Assembly: GCA_031213475.1 (NCBI GenBank)
Contig: JARUPZ010000003.1
Span: forward strand, 16,858,869 to 16,922,868
DNA from: Nereocystis luetkeana
Lineage: Eukaryota; Sar; Phaeophyceae; Laminariales; Laminariaceae
Reading direction: 5' to 3'
DNA: 64,000 nucleotides
How positions within the stretch are numbered: the first letter of the stretch is position 1; the number at the start of each line of letters is the position of its first letter. The position numbers were made by a program, and so were the translations under genes. The notes beneath the pieces were generated by a model. That model was not told the DNA's origin, did not search any database, and worked only from the letters and a program-made list of their open reading frames with translations. Below, piece after piece: positions 1 through 13,700 of this stretch.

Positions 1-1789
1 CGTGGTGTACATCCTCCAGGTTTGGCAATTTACGGGTTCCCCCTCCCCGAGTCGTTAAGTCCGCCTCCATCAACCCCCCATCCCCCTTTGAGTGTCTCCC
101 CGTACCAGTGTGTCCCGGTCTTGTTACTTTCCTATCCATGCCTCCCGTATGCTTCTGGTTTGAATCCGAATCGCTACACTGTGAACTACCCCCCCCTGTG
201 AGAGCTATTTCCGTGGCGGCGACGACAGCAGCATGGACCCATCCACAAAAGGCTTCAGAAACAGAGCACCTGCCAGCGCTTAACCGAGGCGATGCCGTCG
301 GCCAGGCTGGATGCCGGAGAAGCAGTCGGAGGGAAACAGCGGTGTCAAAGGGCACTGAGGTAAGGTCTACTCCTCCGAGAAATTTCGCCACGTCTCTCGC
401 TGACCGTAGCTCGTCAAGCTTCTGTCGGCACTGTCCTGCCAGGCTGGATGCGACGGTAAGCGCAGCATTTGCTTCGATCGTGTTGTTCAATCTCGACCCT
501 TCTTGTGTTGATGGTTTGCCGGTGTTTTCCCGCGAGGTTCTGGCACGCTTGTGGCCTACACGGCACTCGCGTAAATCGTATGGTCGATCAGGGTGGGTTA
601 TTATGTGGCACGCGGCCAAGAGCAACTGCAGCCCTGGCGAGGAACTCTTCGCCCTCAAAGTATTTATCTGCTCCTTTTCGTCGCCTGCATCACCATTTGG
701 TGAGTCCAGAACTTGAGAAGGCTCGGCACAATCAAACCCTCGCCGGCGTTCATCGCCTACGGGTGTCGAGATTGCCAGAGGGGAGGCGTTGTTTTTTGTA
801 GCATCTGTTGTAATAAATGGGCTAGGAGTATCGCCGTGCGTGGTCGACAGGTCTTGGAGACACTGGGCCGCCTGTTCCAGGAGCACCTTTGTTCTCCTTG
901 CGGTTACCCTTGTCGAAGGTGGACCCTGCTCTAACCCGTGTCTAGCGGGCACTTCCGTCTTCCACTCGTCCGCGTCCGAACTATTTGAAGCTGTCGCATA
1001 CTTTGTGCCGTATTTGATGTCGGCGCCCCCCCCAGAGCGATTTCGGCGGTGCCCCTCCATGAGCACAACTGTAAACCCTTTGCGTTTGCTCCCGTCACCA
1101 AAGCTTTCACAGCAGCCGTCATCGTCCAATCCTCGGAGAAGAGCCTCCAAGTCTCGCAAGAAGCGTCCCCGCGCCCACAGTCCGGGACCGGGAACCACTT
1201 CGAGCGACGCACTTCTGCCGGCCGACAGAGCAGCTTGAAGCCTACCGGTTCTCGTGTTTTCTATCTTCGTCTGCCCATCCAGCCGTTCGTAGTCGCCGTC
1301 GGGGTGTTCACCATGGTTACACGCTCCATTACCCGGTATTTCCGAAGCGGGGGGCAGAAGTTCTTGCTCCCCCCCGTGTATCTGTGTCGCCCCTTGTGGA
1401 ATGAGTGGGAGGTCCGGGACGCTTTGTCGGCAAGGGTCCAAGAACCCACGAGCACGGGTCCCGACTGCGGCGGCTAGAGATGGAAGCGTGTCAACGCCAG
1501 CAATATGTAGTCCGAATATCGAGGGCGTCTCGCGGTCGAGATCGGCCCTTATCTCATCTCGAACGGCAGCTGGGAGGTCGAGTCCTAAAAGGACAAGAGT
1601 AGGCCGTCGACAAGGTCCTGTAAACGAGTTTCCACCGTCCTTGCCCGGCTGCGAAGTGTGTTCTAACAGCCCGCGCGGGATGAGTGCGCCCATGGCTGTC
1701 CTGAGCTCATCGCGAGCTGCGTTTGCGTCCTCTTCTCGCTCCAAGGCCTTGGTGGCTTCTGTTGCGTTGTCCCACTCAGCGAGACTCAC
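1..1789 (-). other. exon 11 of the giant gene: 596 open codons, second stalk-like module
   Basis: The minus strand is open in one frame from 1789 to base 1. It starts VSLAEWDNATEATKALEREE (helical, charged), continues through GLDLPAAVRDEIRADLDRET, then a Gly/Ser/Asp/Arg-rich linker, then LQLLLAACHIITHPDRPYDL. Near 300-430 it has ARDVAKFLGGVDL, RHPAW and VSEAFCGWVHAAVVAA, matching the pattern of the module in exon 6. All plus-strand ORFs of 100-1850 are shadows of this frame. The exon's first bases (GTGAGT) also look like a donor, so the true acceptor could be a few codons further in (TCTCGCTGAG), which keeps the same frame. Confidence 0.72.
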
Positions 1790-4700
1790 CTTGCGCAGCC
1801 CGAGTGCGAGAGAACCGAAAAAAAGAGGAAATAAAACGCATGGACTCGTTCGTTGAGAAAACACATTCATCATCCACCAAACCAAGTTCCCAGCAAATAA
1901 CACCCGGTTCCAAAACCGACCCGAGGCATGCTTTCTCCAGGTGCCCGGACAAAACGCGATTTTCAAGATAATCAGTGCTGCGTACCAGATATCCCTCTTC
2001 TTCACCCCCTCACACCTTTTTGGCCGCTGCGTCCTCATTGGCTGCATAAGTCCATTGCTCAAAGCTCTCGACATCTTCAGCGAGCCTGGCCTCCCCGGAT
2101 GTAGCGTCCTCGCGGCACGACATCAATCCCTCAGAAACGCCGCGCCAAGTTTCTTTGCCGCGCCCAGTGAGGCCCTTGATGAATCGACGCCCTCCTGCTT
2201 CATCGGTGAGTCTTGAACCAAGGATGGGACACCGTCTCAGTTGAATTCCTTGAGTACGGCTTTCGTTTTAGCAAAGTGGCCGGAAGACCGCGATATCCGC
2301 CAAACAAATGGCAAGCATGTTCGTGCACCACCGCCTCGCGTGCCAAACGTCGATATGTCGTTGCAAGGGAGACCTAATCTGCGTCATGGGCCGAAGAGAA
2401 CCATAGGCATACTACTGGAAAGAACTCGTTCCTCTGCAGTGTCAACTACGCTGGATGGATGACACATCGTACCTCAGGCTGTTGCATCCCGACAGCAAAC
2501 ATACGCGTGTGCTTCGTGTTACTCGCAGTCGCTCACCTTTCCTTCTGCGCGGCTATGATCTGTTCCCACGCCCGAGCAGTCCCCAGAGTCTGGGCCATTG
2601 CTGTCTGGGCTTGCGTCGGTGGTACCCATTCTTCCAGCAGAGGAAGGTTGTCTTCCCGGCAATGCCTCTTCCATACACAGAATCGCCGCGACAACTCCCT
2701 GTCGCCGCAGCGCGTACCGTGAAACGTTAGCGCCGTTAGTGCTGTTTTGTGTTTAACCGCGGACGTTCCTGCAGCCAGCGCGCGGCGTTTACGGCATTTC
2801 TTCTGCGTAGGCTGCTCAAGCGCAGGGCTTGGAACACTGTGCTATGTTTGCGCTGCCTGAAATATGTCCGGCGTTGATAGGGAACCAAGCCCCGATGTCC
2901 GAACAATGGATGAGCAATATTAGACCCCGCGACTTCTCGTGGGTGCATCGATACGCGTTCAGAATCATACGGTGCGTGTCGCCTCCTCACTCACCTTGAG
3001 ATAACCTCCCACTCCACTTTCTTCGTGGCCAACGTTGCTAGCTCCTCGGGTCCACAATTTCCTAGTCTCAGAGCCATCTTTTCCGCTCGTGCAGCAACAG
3101 CCGCCTCTCTTTCTGCGAACTCCATGCCCTGTCTCAGGTTTCGCCCTTTGGCTTCCTGGCCGTTCACGCATATATAGTAAACGCGAGCATTGCTGTGTTG
3201 GGCCCGTGGCCTACAGTACAGAAGGGTCCGTGTCACTGGAGCCAACGCCTTAACACGCAACACATCCAAACAAGGAGGAGCTACTGTTATTTCAAGCATG
3301 CTATTGAATACGCAGGTTGGTGAGCTGCAAGAGGGGCTCGCTCAGTATTATCAGACTCAATTGAGATGAAGGCCAAACGCAATCGACTACTGCCGAGGCT
3401 AGACGATGGGGTGAATCCAAGCAAAGCTGTGGAACTATCGCATTGATAGTTGCACACTAGCCGGTTAAACTTCAGTTTTGTGCAAACAAGGGTTGTTGTT
3501 GTTGTTCTGCGCCCTTGTGTTTTGTCGCGTTCTGTCGATTCCAAGAAACAACGCGTTGGTTGGTAGACTCCGTGTCAGACCACATCATTCTGTGGGCTGA
3601 CAGAGGATGCAGCAGGTATAAGGCATCATAACACAAGAAAAGGTGGGGCGCAAGCCCAAAACCGTAGCTGCACAGTGTTAGGCTTGCGTATTACGTAAGA
3701 GCCCTCAGCATCTACCTCGGCCGTTTCCTGTACAACGCGAAGTTCCTTCCTTCTATGCTCCAACACTCGAACGGCTCCCTCGGCATCTTCGCATTGTGCC
3801 TCTAGCACGCGCAGAGCCGCTAAAGGGTCGCCGTACGCACGCCCCCCAGCCTCCAGCTGTTTCCGGTATTGCCTGGCCACGGTGACCGCGAAGCGACACG
3901 ACTCAGCGCGGAGCTCTGACGCTCGTCGGCGTTTTTGGAGCGACCGGCTTTTGCGAAGCCAGGCAGGCTGTGCGTCCCTGTCGGCGAGGTTGACGTCGAC
4001 AATAGGTCTGGGGTCAGGGCGGCGCTTGTAGCGGGCAATAAAAAGGTGTTTCTTTTTCCTCATGTGACAAGGTTTATCACTTCACTCACACTCTTCTCAA
4101 CTGGATATCACAGGTATCCCACTTATGTATCACAATAGCTTTCGTTGGCACCAACAGGCTGGTTCAGGCCTACCGCCCCAAAATGAGTTGACCTCCAATG
4201 TCCGCGCTACGCTGTTTGTTTTTGATAGATACTCAAACTTGGCACGCGCGTTCTATGAATCCTGCCGACCCGTTACCGATTGGGTTGTTTTCTATTTGTT
4301 TTCGTCAGATTCTTCCGTTTTTTCAGTTTTGGGGATATTTGCGTCTGACGACATCTAAACTTGCCGGCGGGCGGAAAAAACACACTCACAAAAAAACTCT
4401 CAACGGATCAGCAGGTGTCCATAGAATACGTGGACCAAATTTCAGATCCCAGGGCGAAGATATTTGGAGTTTTATGCGGTAAAAGTCCACAAGTATGGCG
4501 CTGCCTCGCAATTTCTTAGCTTCAGTAAACGATCAAATTTTAGCGTTGAAGAGTACTTGATGTTGAATCACAGAATTGAATCTTCGAGTATTTGCGCGAA
4601 GCCCTTTGAAAACATGCTTCGGATAACCTCGAACCCGTTCGCCTACCAAAAAAATGAAGAACAAAACAAAAAAAGTCCCCCGTTCGCCTACCAAAAAAAT

Positions 4701-7700
4701 GAAGAAGAAAAAAACGTCTTTTCCTACGGAAACGCGTACCGTTTCTGACGGTTGTTTAAGGCACGTGGCTGGTCGCTACACACTTCCGTCAGTATGATAG
4801 CGCCAGCTCTAGGACTTCATATAAAAATCTGGCTATGTCGCCCTTTTCCGCCGTTCATGGTGGTCAGTATGGTACCACTTGTTTGACATTCGAGTAGATA
4901 TTGGGATCGACATTCGTGGTGGACAATATTTGGGGTGACAGGTTAGAACCAGGTCGTAGGATTATGGGATTGTTCGTCGAATAAAACTTTTTTGTGACTC
5001 ACTAGTAGTATGGAGCTCCTTGAGCGAGGAGCCCAGAGGACTCTCTAACATGCCACACCCCTACCGAGGCATGCGTCGTATCATAACAGTACATGCTGTC
5101 CTATCTGGGTGGTGTCTTATACATAGTGGGGTTAGTAGGGTAGTGTCTTATTGAATAGTGGGGTTAGTGGGGTGTCTTGTTAATAGTGGGGTTAGTGGGG
5201 CAATGTCTTATTACTGGTGGGGTTAGTGGGTTAGTGTCTTATTATAGTGGAGCAAGTGATTTAGTGTCTTTATTGGCAGTGGGGTAAGTTGGATGGTGTC
5301 TTTATTGGCAGTGGGGTAAGTTGGATAGTGCATTTATTAGCAGCGGGGTAAGTGCTAGAGTAAGCACGGCAAGTGCAACACCCCTGCCATGATACCCTGA
5401 AGCGCTTCACATGCATCAAATCCAACACACGCCGACAACGCTACATCTGGGCGCCCAAACAATCACCCTGCCGCTCTTGTTTACTATGAGACCCCCCATA
5501 GACCACCTTGGGAATAAGCTATTTTGTAGGGTTTCGTAGCGATCGCCGTGTAACACGATTTACTATTCCATTTTTCTTAGCGCCCCCAAAACCATGAGGC
5601 TGATGCTCTTATTATGACCGCTTTCTTATCCACGGGCTCATACTGTATCGTTCCATGACTTTGATACCACCTACTCGTAGCTGGCATAAACGAATACAAA
5701 GCTTCACGGTTGTGTACCGACCTGAATGAACCTCAATCACACCCATGTACAAAACACCCTGACGGCCGACAAACCTCAGAAACCCTCTCACGCTGGGTTG
5801 CTCCCTGTACACTCTCTCAAGCTCCGTCGCCCACCCCACCAAGGATGCTGCGGCAATGCCGCCTTCTTCGATGGCAAGCAGCGCCTCTTTCGACCACGAA
5901 GGGTCGTGTCGGTAAGCACGGAGGAGTTCCACAGCCTTTGGTGACAGGTGGAGAAGGCGAACCGGGGTTTGATCGGAAGAGGCCCCGAGGCCTGAAGCAA
6001 AGGCCCGCATTCGGCGAAGAAGCCTGCGCGAAGAGAGCAGAGTTGGTGGGGGAAAATAAAAATGGCGACGCAGTTAGTTTGGTAAGACAGGGAAAAAAAA
6101 CTCGAGGGCATATATTTACGGAGGAAAATTTCAGCCCATATTTCGCGTTCGCAGATATGAAGTCATTTGGTGCCCATGTTATGGTAGACCGTTGACCAAG
6201 TCATCGTTACTGAGTGCACCTTAGGTGTCGCGCTTGAGCGGGTTTTTTATTTCCATCGAATGTTACGTCGTCAGGCAGAAAACCATCGTATCATATACGA
6301 CATTACTGCCGTTGTAAGATCGCCCACGTTTCAGCACATACGGTAGACGTGCTCGTCGATTCGTGAATCGCTGTACACAGTCTACAACAAAGAAAATCAC
6401 CTAAATGGCCTCCCAAGAACTCTCGCGGCCATTTCCCATGTCAGATCTGGCGCGCACACCGCGCCTCGGAGGGTTCGGCCGAGAGCGGTTTGAAACGTCA
6501 CCGTATCCATATTCCGGCCGGAACCGTTCTCGGCCCCGTTCTCCGTATAGTCGTCTTCGAGGATGGTCAAGGCCACCCTGATAGCCCCGAGAATCCCAGC
6601 CGCAGGAAATTGGCGCTAACGCGCAAAGACAATATGTGATAGAGGTTGAGGGATTCGAAGTAAGCGGTAGTAAATGAGCAGAGACAGGGGTATTCTGGAA
6701 ATAATCATGATCTCGGGGGAGCCTTGCGACGCAAAAACTCGTTATTGGCTGACTGAAACGAGAGAGCCTTGTTTTTATCCCGTGGCATAAATTGTTCCGA
6801 AGAGGGCTGCTTGGTTCAGTTCACAACCTTCTGAACTAAATTCCCCTCGATCAATGTGCCGAGCTTACAGCAACAGTTCCAACGTTTTGAGGAGGGGGGA
6901 AGGTTTATTGTTAGTTGGGGTTCCGCCGTTTCCTACATCGACCAAACAAGATGTAAGCCGCGTGTACTATTTTCCTGGGCGACGCTATTTTTTGCATGCG
7001 GGGGCGGAACTTCAAGTTCAAGAAAGCCCCGGCAAGTGATTGCTGTGCACGTACCACTGGATCTACGAGGGCGCCGTGGATTGCCCGCGCTAGTTCTTTG
7101 AGGTGTTTCGGCTGCAGCACTTCCAGCGACACCCACTCCAGTGCCTTTCCCGCTGCAAGTTTCATCGCTCTGCGCGCCGCCGCCCTCCTCCGCCCTTTCA
7201 TTCCTCGACATACCGTCTGGAGCTATGATAGCCGACACCAGGTAAATAGGGCGGTCGTGGGGGTGGCTGCAGTTAGAAAAACGACCGGAGTTTGTAAGAT
7301 TTATCAGACACATTCATCGCGGAAGAAAAAAAGGATGGGATATTAGGTGGAACAATTTGCCACCACTTCAATGCAAGTATTTCCTCCTGAGATCCACTGG
7401 GTGCCTTTGTACGAGAGCACGGCGTGGGTTCGGCGCAAATACAGGCCGAAAGTAGCTTGCACCTTTTGTTTTCATAGAATTCCCATTGTTTCTCCCCGTT
7501 CCGGTATAGCCGGCCATTGCCAACCCCCAAAATCACCTTGAAGCAAGCGAACGTCCTTCCCCTCTCGGATAGACGGCGCGTGTATCGCTGCCTCGTGACA
7601 AACATGCGAATTGCTGCCTGGATCAGAGTGACCGACGCCTCCAGCCGGAGTCGGCGCGCGGTAGCTCTCCTGTCCCAAATGTACCTCACACCTCGCTGGA

Positions 7701-10700
7701 TCGTAGTCGCGCCCTGTGCGGCAGGTGGGACGATCGGGGAAAACATTTTCAGACGCTCGACGGGCTTCTCATCACAAAACAATGGCCGTATTTAGCGTGG
7801 CGTAAGCCCCTAGAAGCACACGCTCGTAGGCGGACAGCGAGCTGCAGCAGTAAAGAACCACTTCAAAAGGTCTCGCTTAGGGCCAGCCTCAAACTACAGT
7901 ACTATTTAGTACTCGCCTTGAGGCAAGGTGCGTCCTACACTATTATTCTTGTTTGTGCGATTGCTTTTTTTTATGTTTCGCACAAAAGCCCATCCCCGTT
8001 TTTAATTTAGGTTCAAATTTCTTCAGCAATTTGAATCGTCTTAGACCAAATATTGTTGAAAACACATTGAGGGGAGTTTTGCCGAACACCCGCAATTGAT
8101 TCGGCGGGACGGTCAAAGACACCGGTAGACCCCTCAAGATGCTCCCTTCATTTTTCTGAGCGCTCTCTTGAGCAGTTTTGCCATTTCTCTCCAAAGGCGT
8201 AGTTTGACTGTTCGTCCAAACTGCCAGTCCTAAGGACCTCATGATTTTCAACAAAAATCTTCAAATATCCATTATTTCTGGCCCGAGTTCTGATTAACAA
8301 TATTGATTTTGACCCTCCAGCAAGAACTGGATGGCTGTGCCAAAAAAACAAACTCATGCTTTGGAGAAACAGAAAACTGTTCACGAAAGCTGCCGGAAAA
8401 CTCCGGGGAGCATTCTGAGGAGTCTACCGGTGTTTTTGACTATCCCGCCGAGCAAAACTCGTGTATTTGGCCTAAAACCCCACTTCTTGGAGCCCAGAAA
8501 AACGTATCCCAAAATATTTGGTATTACTCGTTTTGTCTTGCAGCAGAGTTCACCACTTTGCTGACACTATGGGTGAACCACTACTGCTGTGTGCTGGGCA
8601 ACGGGGTCAATGCTAAACAAAAATGGATTCAGTCTGAATCTGATAGCTTCAGGGTAAGGGTTAGGGCTATTATAGATACACTCGCGTATCGGACACAGTG
8701 AGTACAAAACAGCACGTATGCGTAGGCGTCATGCGGAAGATGTGCGCATTTTCCTGGTGGCCTCTTGTGGCTTCTTGGGTGCTGTTCCTCCGTGCTAGTC
8801 TGGAACAAATAGCCTCTACGGCCTTTGCTCGCACCAGTCATCACAAAACGCATGTGGCGATGTGCACTACCATGGAGCACCGCCCTCTCCGCTGAGGATG
8901 TGGAGTCGTCAGGAGCGGCAAGCCCAAGATTTTTAATAAATGCTTAAACTGACAAGCGGGACGGGCACCAACAGGCCCGTCTCAACACCTGTTCCGGAGA
9001 AAACTTCCTCGGCGAATTGGAGGTAGCGCGTGTTTTGAGCTACAATGGGAGCATTGGCCGAGAGGATCGGGAGGAAGATACTAGAACATATCCACGCCAG
9101 CTGCACGTTGTGCTCCGAGGATTGAGGGTGAGTGGGTGGGGATAGAAGGGGGGCGTACCTGATGGATGTGACTTTTGTACCATGCAGCGTACTTGCGATC
9201 AACATTGCCCCGAAATCGCTTCTGCACCAGTAGGCAAGAGGCGTCCTCCAGCGTTTCCGCCGTAGCCACGTCTTGTGGTAAGCTCTGCCGTGAGGAATAG
9301 GGGTACGAGGGGGTGATTGAGTGGTGTGTGTCGGGGCTCTGCAGGGGGCGGGCAGTGGACAGGACACACTTGGTGGTGCTGGTGTAGCTGTCCAGTTTCA
9401 GCTGTACCGACAGCAGCGGGCGTACCGAATCGTCTTTTGCTGGTTTCATAGTCTACTTGACACTTGGAGTGCAACGTTCTGGTAGCAAGGTTCGTGTTGA
9501 TGTACTTACAGTCCTTCTGTATTGCGGAAGTTGTGCACGTATATTAGAGACCCGTCATATGGCTGAAACGATATGCTTAATTTTTTCTGAAACACTTTGA
9601 GAATAGTCCACGACGGACCGAATCATCTTCGCCCTTATGGCTCGCCGGCGTCAAAGTGATCGACAAAACAGAAGCCAAGGAAATACAGGGGGTGACAATG
9701 GTGCCTTTTCTCATCGCAGGAAGAGCTAGAGCGTGAGTTGGCACAGTACGATGAAATCAACGAGCAGTGGAATGGGAATGCTAAACCCTCTGCGCGCTTA
9801 ACTTGAAGGCAGGTGCAGGGGAGGAGAAGGGAAGACACTAGTGAACACGGCTTGTGCAAAGAGCTGGAAAGTAAACGTGACGGTGAGAAACAACAGAGTG
9901 TTGGGGGCGCACCTGCCCTTCTTCAAGCCGAGTGCGTAGCCTCTCCAGCTCCAAATCCTTCTTCCTGTGCCGGTGGTGCCTCTGTACCATAAGGAGACAG
10001 CGCAGCTCGTCCCGCTTAACCCCGAGATGGAACGACTTTAGTTCTATCTCCCGGCGTTTCGCCTCAAGAAGAGCCTTGACCGTATTAGCGGCAGGACCGA
10101 TCGTGTTTACCACCCTAAACGTACTGCCTTCCATTTGTTGGTGCCGTTGTTCGCCAAGTTTCACCCCTCTTTCCAAAGACTCAACCCCGTGTCCTGTTGA
10201 CACACTGCAAGTTTGGCCGGGTGCCTTGCCGGCTTGGCTCCTCAAATCGTCGGTACGCGGACCCCCCGCTGCAGCCTTGCGCCCCAACGCACCCCCCGCC
10301 CCCTCGTCCGGACGAGACAAGTCCGTTCCTTCTTGATCCACTGTTGACTCTTGGGGTCGGTTATCGACGTTGACTAGTATGGTATGTACGCTGCCTGCCC
10401 TGCTGCTTGAGAAGGACTCTTCTCGGACCCTTCCATTTCCATAATCAAGACTCTTCCCCAGCTGCTCCTCCTCTCTGGCAAGGTTCCTGAGCTCCGCCGA
10501 GTGTCTTTCCACGTCGCGCGCTAGACGCCGTAGACGCGCTTCGCGTGGCGGCGGCTGTCGTCGACCCGTCGTTCCCGCGGCGGTCAAGGCCCGCAGCTCT
10601 GCACCGGCTTTTCGCGATATAATCCGTCTAGAGCGGATAGCGCTCTGCCTTGCGCTTCCCTTCGCCCCCCTTCGTTGACGGGATTGACTGGAATACGACC

Positions 10701-13700
10701 CTTCCCCTGCCGTGCCAGCTGGCGTGGGTTTAGCAGGGGGCACCGATTTCAAGGATGCCGTGGAGGGAGCGGTCGCCGCGCGGCGATCGCGATCAGTCGG
10801 AGAGCGGCCGGAAAAATCGAACGTTTCCCGCGGTTCCACGAAATCGTCCGGAACGAGTGGCACCGCCGGTGCGGTGGAGCACCGATCTCTCGCTGCCACG
10901 GTCTTAAGCAACCCGCCCGAAGCGCTGGTTGTGTGAGGGGCGCGTTCATCAATCGATGCATTCGTCACTGTGTGGAGGAATGGATTAGGGTGGAATTCTC
11001 CCCCGGGGACGTCGGACTGGAGTAGAACCGGCCCAAGTCCTGGGTGAGGTTCTGGCGGTGGTTGTTGCATAAGTCCGGCGGCACTCAGCGTCAAAGCACG
11101 TATTCCCCCGCTTCGTGATATCGGTGTGCTTGGTGCGGTGGCCCTAGCGCTTACTCTGGACGCTGCGTGGAACGGCATATTCCTAGAAATTGTATGAAGA
11201 CTTCCTGAAGTGAGACCCTCACGTGATTCGCTCGCCTTCTTTCGCGAGTCCAAGGTAGACAACGGTGCGTTTCGTGAATCCTTCCGAGGTTGCGGAGTGA
11301 TAGAATGCAACCGCGTAGACGATCGGCTCTCCCCTTCTTCTTCCACCGCCACCGCGACTGCTCCCGCCGCCACCACGTACATCTCCTCCTCAATCAGAAC
11401 CCGCATTGCCACCCCTACCCTTTCCATGTCCTGTCGCGATACAATATTCGGCACCAGACCCTCCACATTGACGGTGACGCTTGTCGGCGGAAACCCAAAG
11501 ACGCCTCCCTTTGAAGCAGAATAATCGGCAGAAGATGGACCGCCCCCCCGGGGTGGAGGTAACCCCGTAGGGGGTAAAAGTCTTGGGTCGTTTACCACAG
11601 CAGCGGCATACGGTGAAGCACCATCGGTGCGCCGCGCTTTTTGTTTGGGGCCACTTCTGGACCACGCTTTCTTTCCTCCGTCAGCGAAGTTGTCGCTTGC
11701 CCTTGCTACCTCGAAGGGTCCGAGCGACGACTGCCTGCCGACGTCTGAAAGACCGGTTTTATCAACCCAGGCTTCCGCGAGGGGCCTGCAACCCTCGAGA
11801 TCAGCACAGTCATCAGTTGAGTCCCTTTGGCTGCTGAACGGCACAAAAAATGGGTTGCGCGACGTCTCGAACCCGAGCCAGCGACGGAGGGGCTCCACTT
11901 GGTCCAGAAAGTCGCAGTCGTGCAGCATTTTAATAAGGTAGTTGTGGCCGTTCCACTCGAATGGTGCCCGCGTCGGGATCACCTACATGTTGCACGATAC
12001 GTTAATCACACGTTCGGCGGGAGACGGTTACACCCTTTCAGGTTTTCAGGGGCGTATTTACAATACAACCCTCTATGAATGTGTCACCAATCGTTGGGTG
12101 GAGTTTAGAAGCATCACTCGGTAATCGAGAATGATAAAATATCCTTAAAGTGCAATAAAAAGGTAACAGGACCGCCGCCAGGAAAGAGAAGCTGACTAAC
12201 GAAAGAGAACCTGCATCAGCCACAAACTCTCGCAAGTGCAAGCCTACACCTTCCGACTGAACACAGCCGTCTGGTTATCCGTACAGCCGTAGCTATTCAG
12301 CAAAACGTACAGGAAATCTCACGAAACCCGCCATAAAACAAAGTATCCTGGTGTCATTCGCGCCAGGCACTCGTGCTCCTTCGGTCGCTGAAGAAACGTC
12401 AAAAATTAAGTACAACCCGCCAATATCAATACGTCGTATAGGCTAATTCCCATCTGTTCAGATTTTGAGCTTCAGATTTTGACCAGATCGCGCTATCAGC
12501 TGTTAAGTTCGCAGATCGAAGCAGTCTTTCTACACGAAATTCACGGACTTATCGTGCGTGCAGAGATTCGAGCAAACGCTGAGACCAACTGTTGCTGTGG
12601 TGTGGTGCCGCGAAGAGACGCACCGAGCGAGTGCGCCGCACCAGGCGTCGGACCCAGCCCTCCGAGCCGACGCTGGCTGTCTACGTGCCGAGTGCACTCG
12701 ATTTAACCTGCCGTGGTATTTCGTTCTTTTAGCACAATGAAACATTTTAAGCCAGCACGCTGACTGACTGACTGACTGGCTGACTGACTGCTGCTGTAGG
12801 CTACGAGTGCGTATCCATGGAGATCTCTTGGTCTCTAGGCCCAAGCCCGCTCCAGCCGACAGTAGTCTGACCACGGCGAGACGCGCCAACCACCGACTGT
12901 GTAACGTCGCTGTGTCACCATCGAACGCATCGATCGTTCTGCAGCTGTTCGCTTGCGTGCATAACATCATAAATTTAAAGACAATGCCATTTTTTTTTAA
13001 ATACGATGGCCCACGTCGTCAGATTTTGGCGGTTCAAAATGTGACGACGCGGGCCATCGGATTCTCAAGTCGATAATATTCTGGTCCGAGTTTGCACATT
13101 CGGATTGAATACGCAGATGCGGTAATTCTTGGGATACAAAATACTACCGGGTATCAATATTAGGAATAGACACCAAAATCTGACGACGTGGGCCATCGGA
13201 TTCTCAAATCGATAAAATTCAGGTCCGAGTTTGCACATTCGGATTGGAAAAGCAGATGCGGTAATTCTTGGGATACAAAAATACTACCGGGTATCAATAT
13301 TAGGAAGCTCGACACCGAGCCGCATAGAACAAAACAAACCAGATGTTTGTTTCGGGTTGGCATTTGTACAGCAGTGCTGCGGTAAAGCAGAAGTCGTATG
13401 TCTGAGTTTTTATCCTCGTGCGGGCGGGAGATAATTTGTCTGGCATCGTGACTCCAACTTGGTCCGTGGGCCCGTAATACGTGGGTGATACGTCGGTTCC
13501 GCTTGAGCTTGACGTCTCCAACGATACATCGGGTAGACCTGTATCCCCCTTGTTGATTCCCGGTTTGACAGGACGGCAACAAGTCGACTGGAACGTCGTA
13601 GATTCGCAGTTTCGGCCTCGTATCGATGAACACATCAATGGGTATACCAAGGCCTAAGGGTAAGAGTATGCCAAGAACATAGTGTGTGCCACTCCAGCCT

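Noticed and set aside
108-1856. Overlapping plus-strand ORFs of 65-202 codons
   Set aside because: They are shadows of the 596-codon open minus-strand exon, which has helical, protein-like composition and a phase-consistent upstream exon.
2736-2863. Minus-strand terminal exon starting after TATTTCAG and ending RPRLNTKQH
   Set aside because: It also joins in phase 2, but the alternative frame from 2827 stays open, has better composition (RELSRRFCVWKRHCRED) and joins in phase to two further exons. A short alternative isoform ending at 2736 remains possible.
8652-8668. Telomere-like AGGGTAAGGGTTAGGGC
   Set aside because: Only two to three imperfect units; no array and no chromosome-end context.
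8933-9107. Minus-strand exon ending the giant gene at 8933 (LAWICSSIFLPILSAN)
   Set aside because: It is in phase with exon 3, but skipping it joins the first IQ motif to the next with normal spacing. It might be an alternative end.
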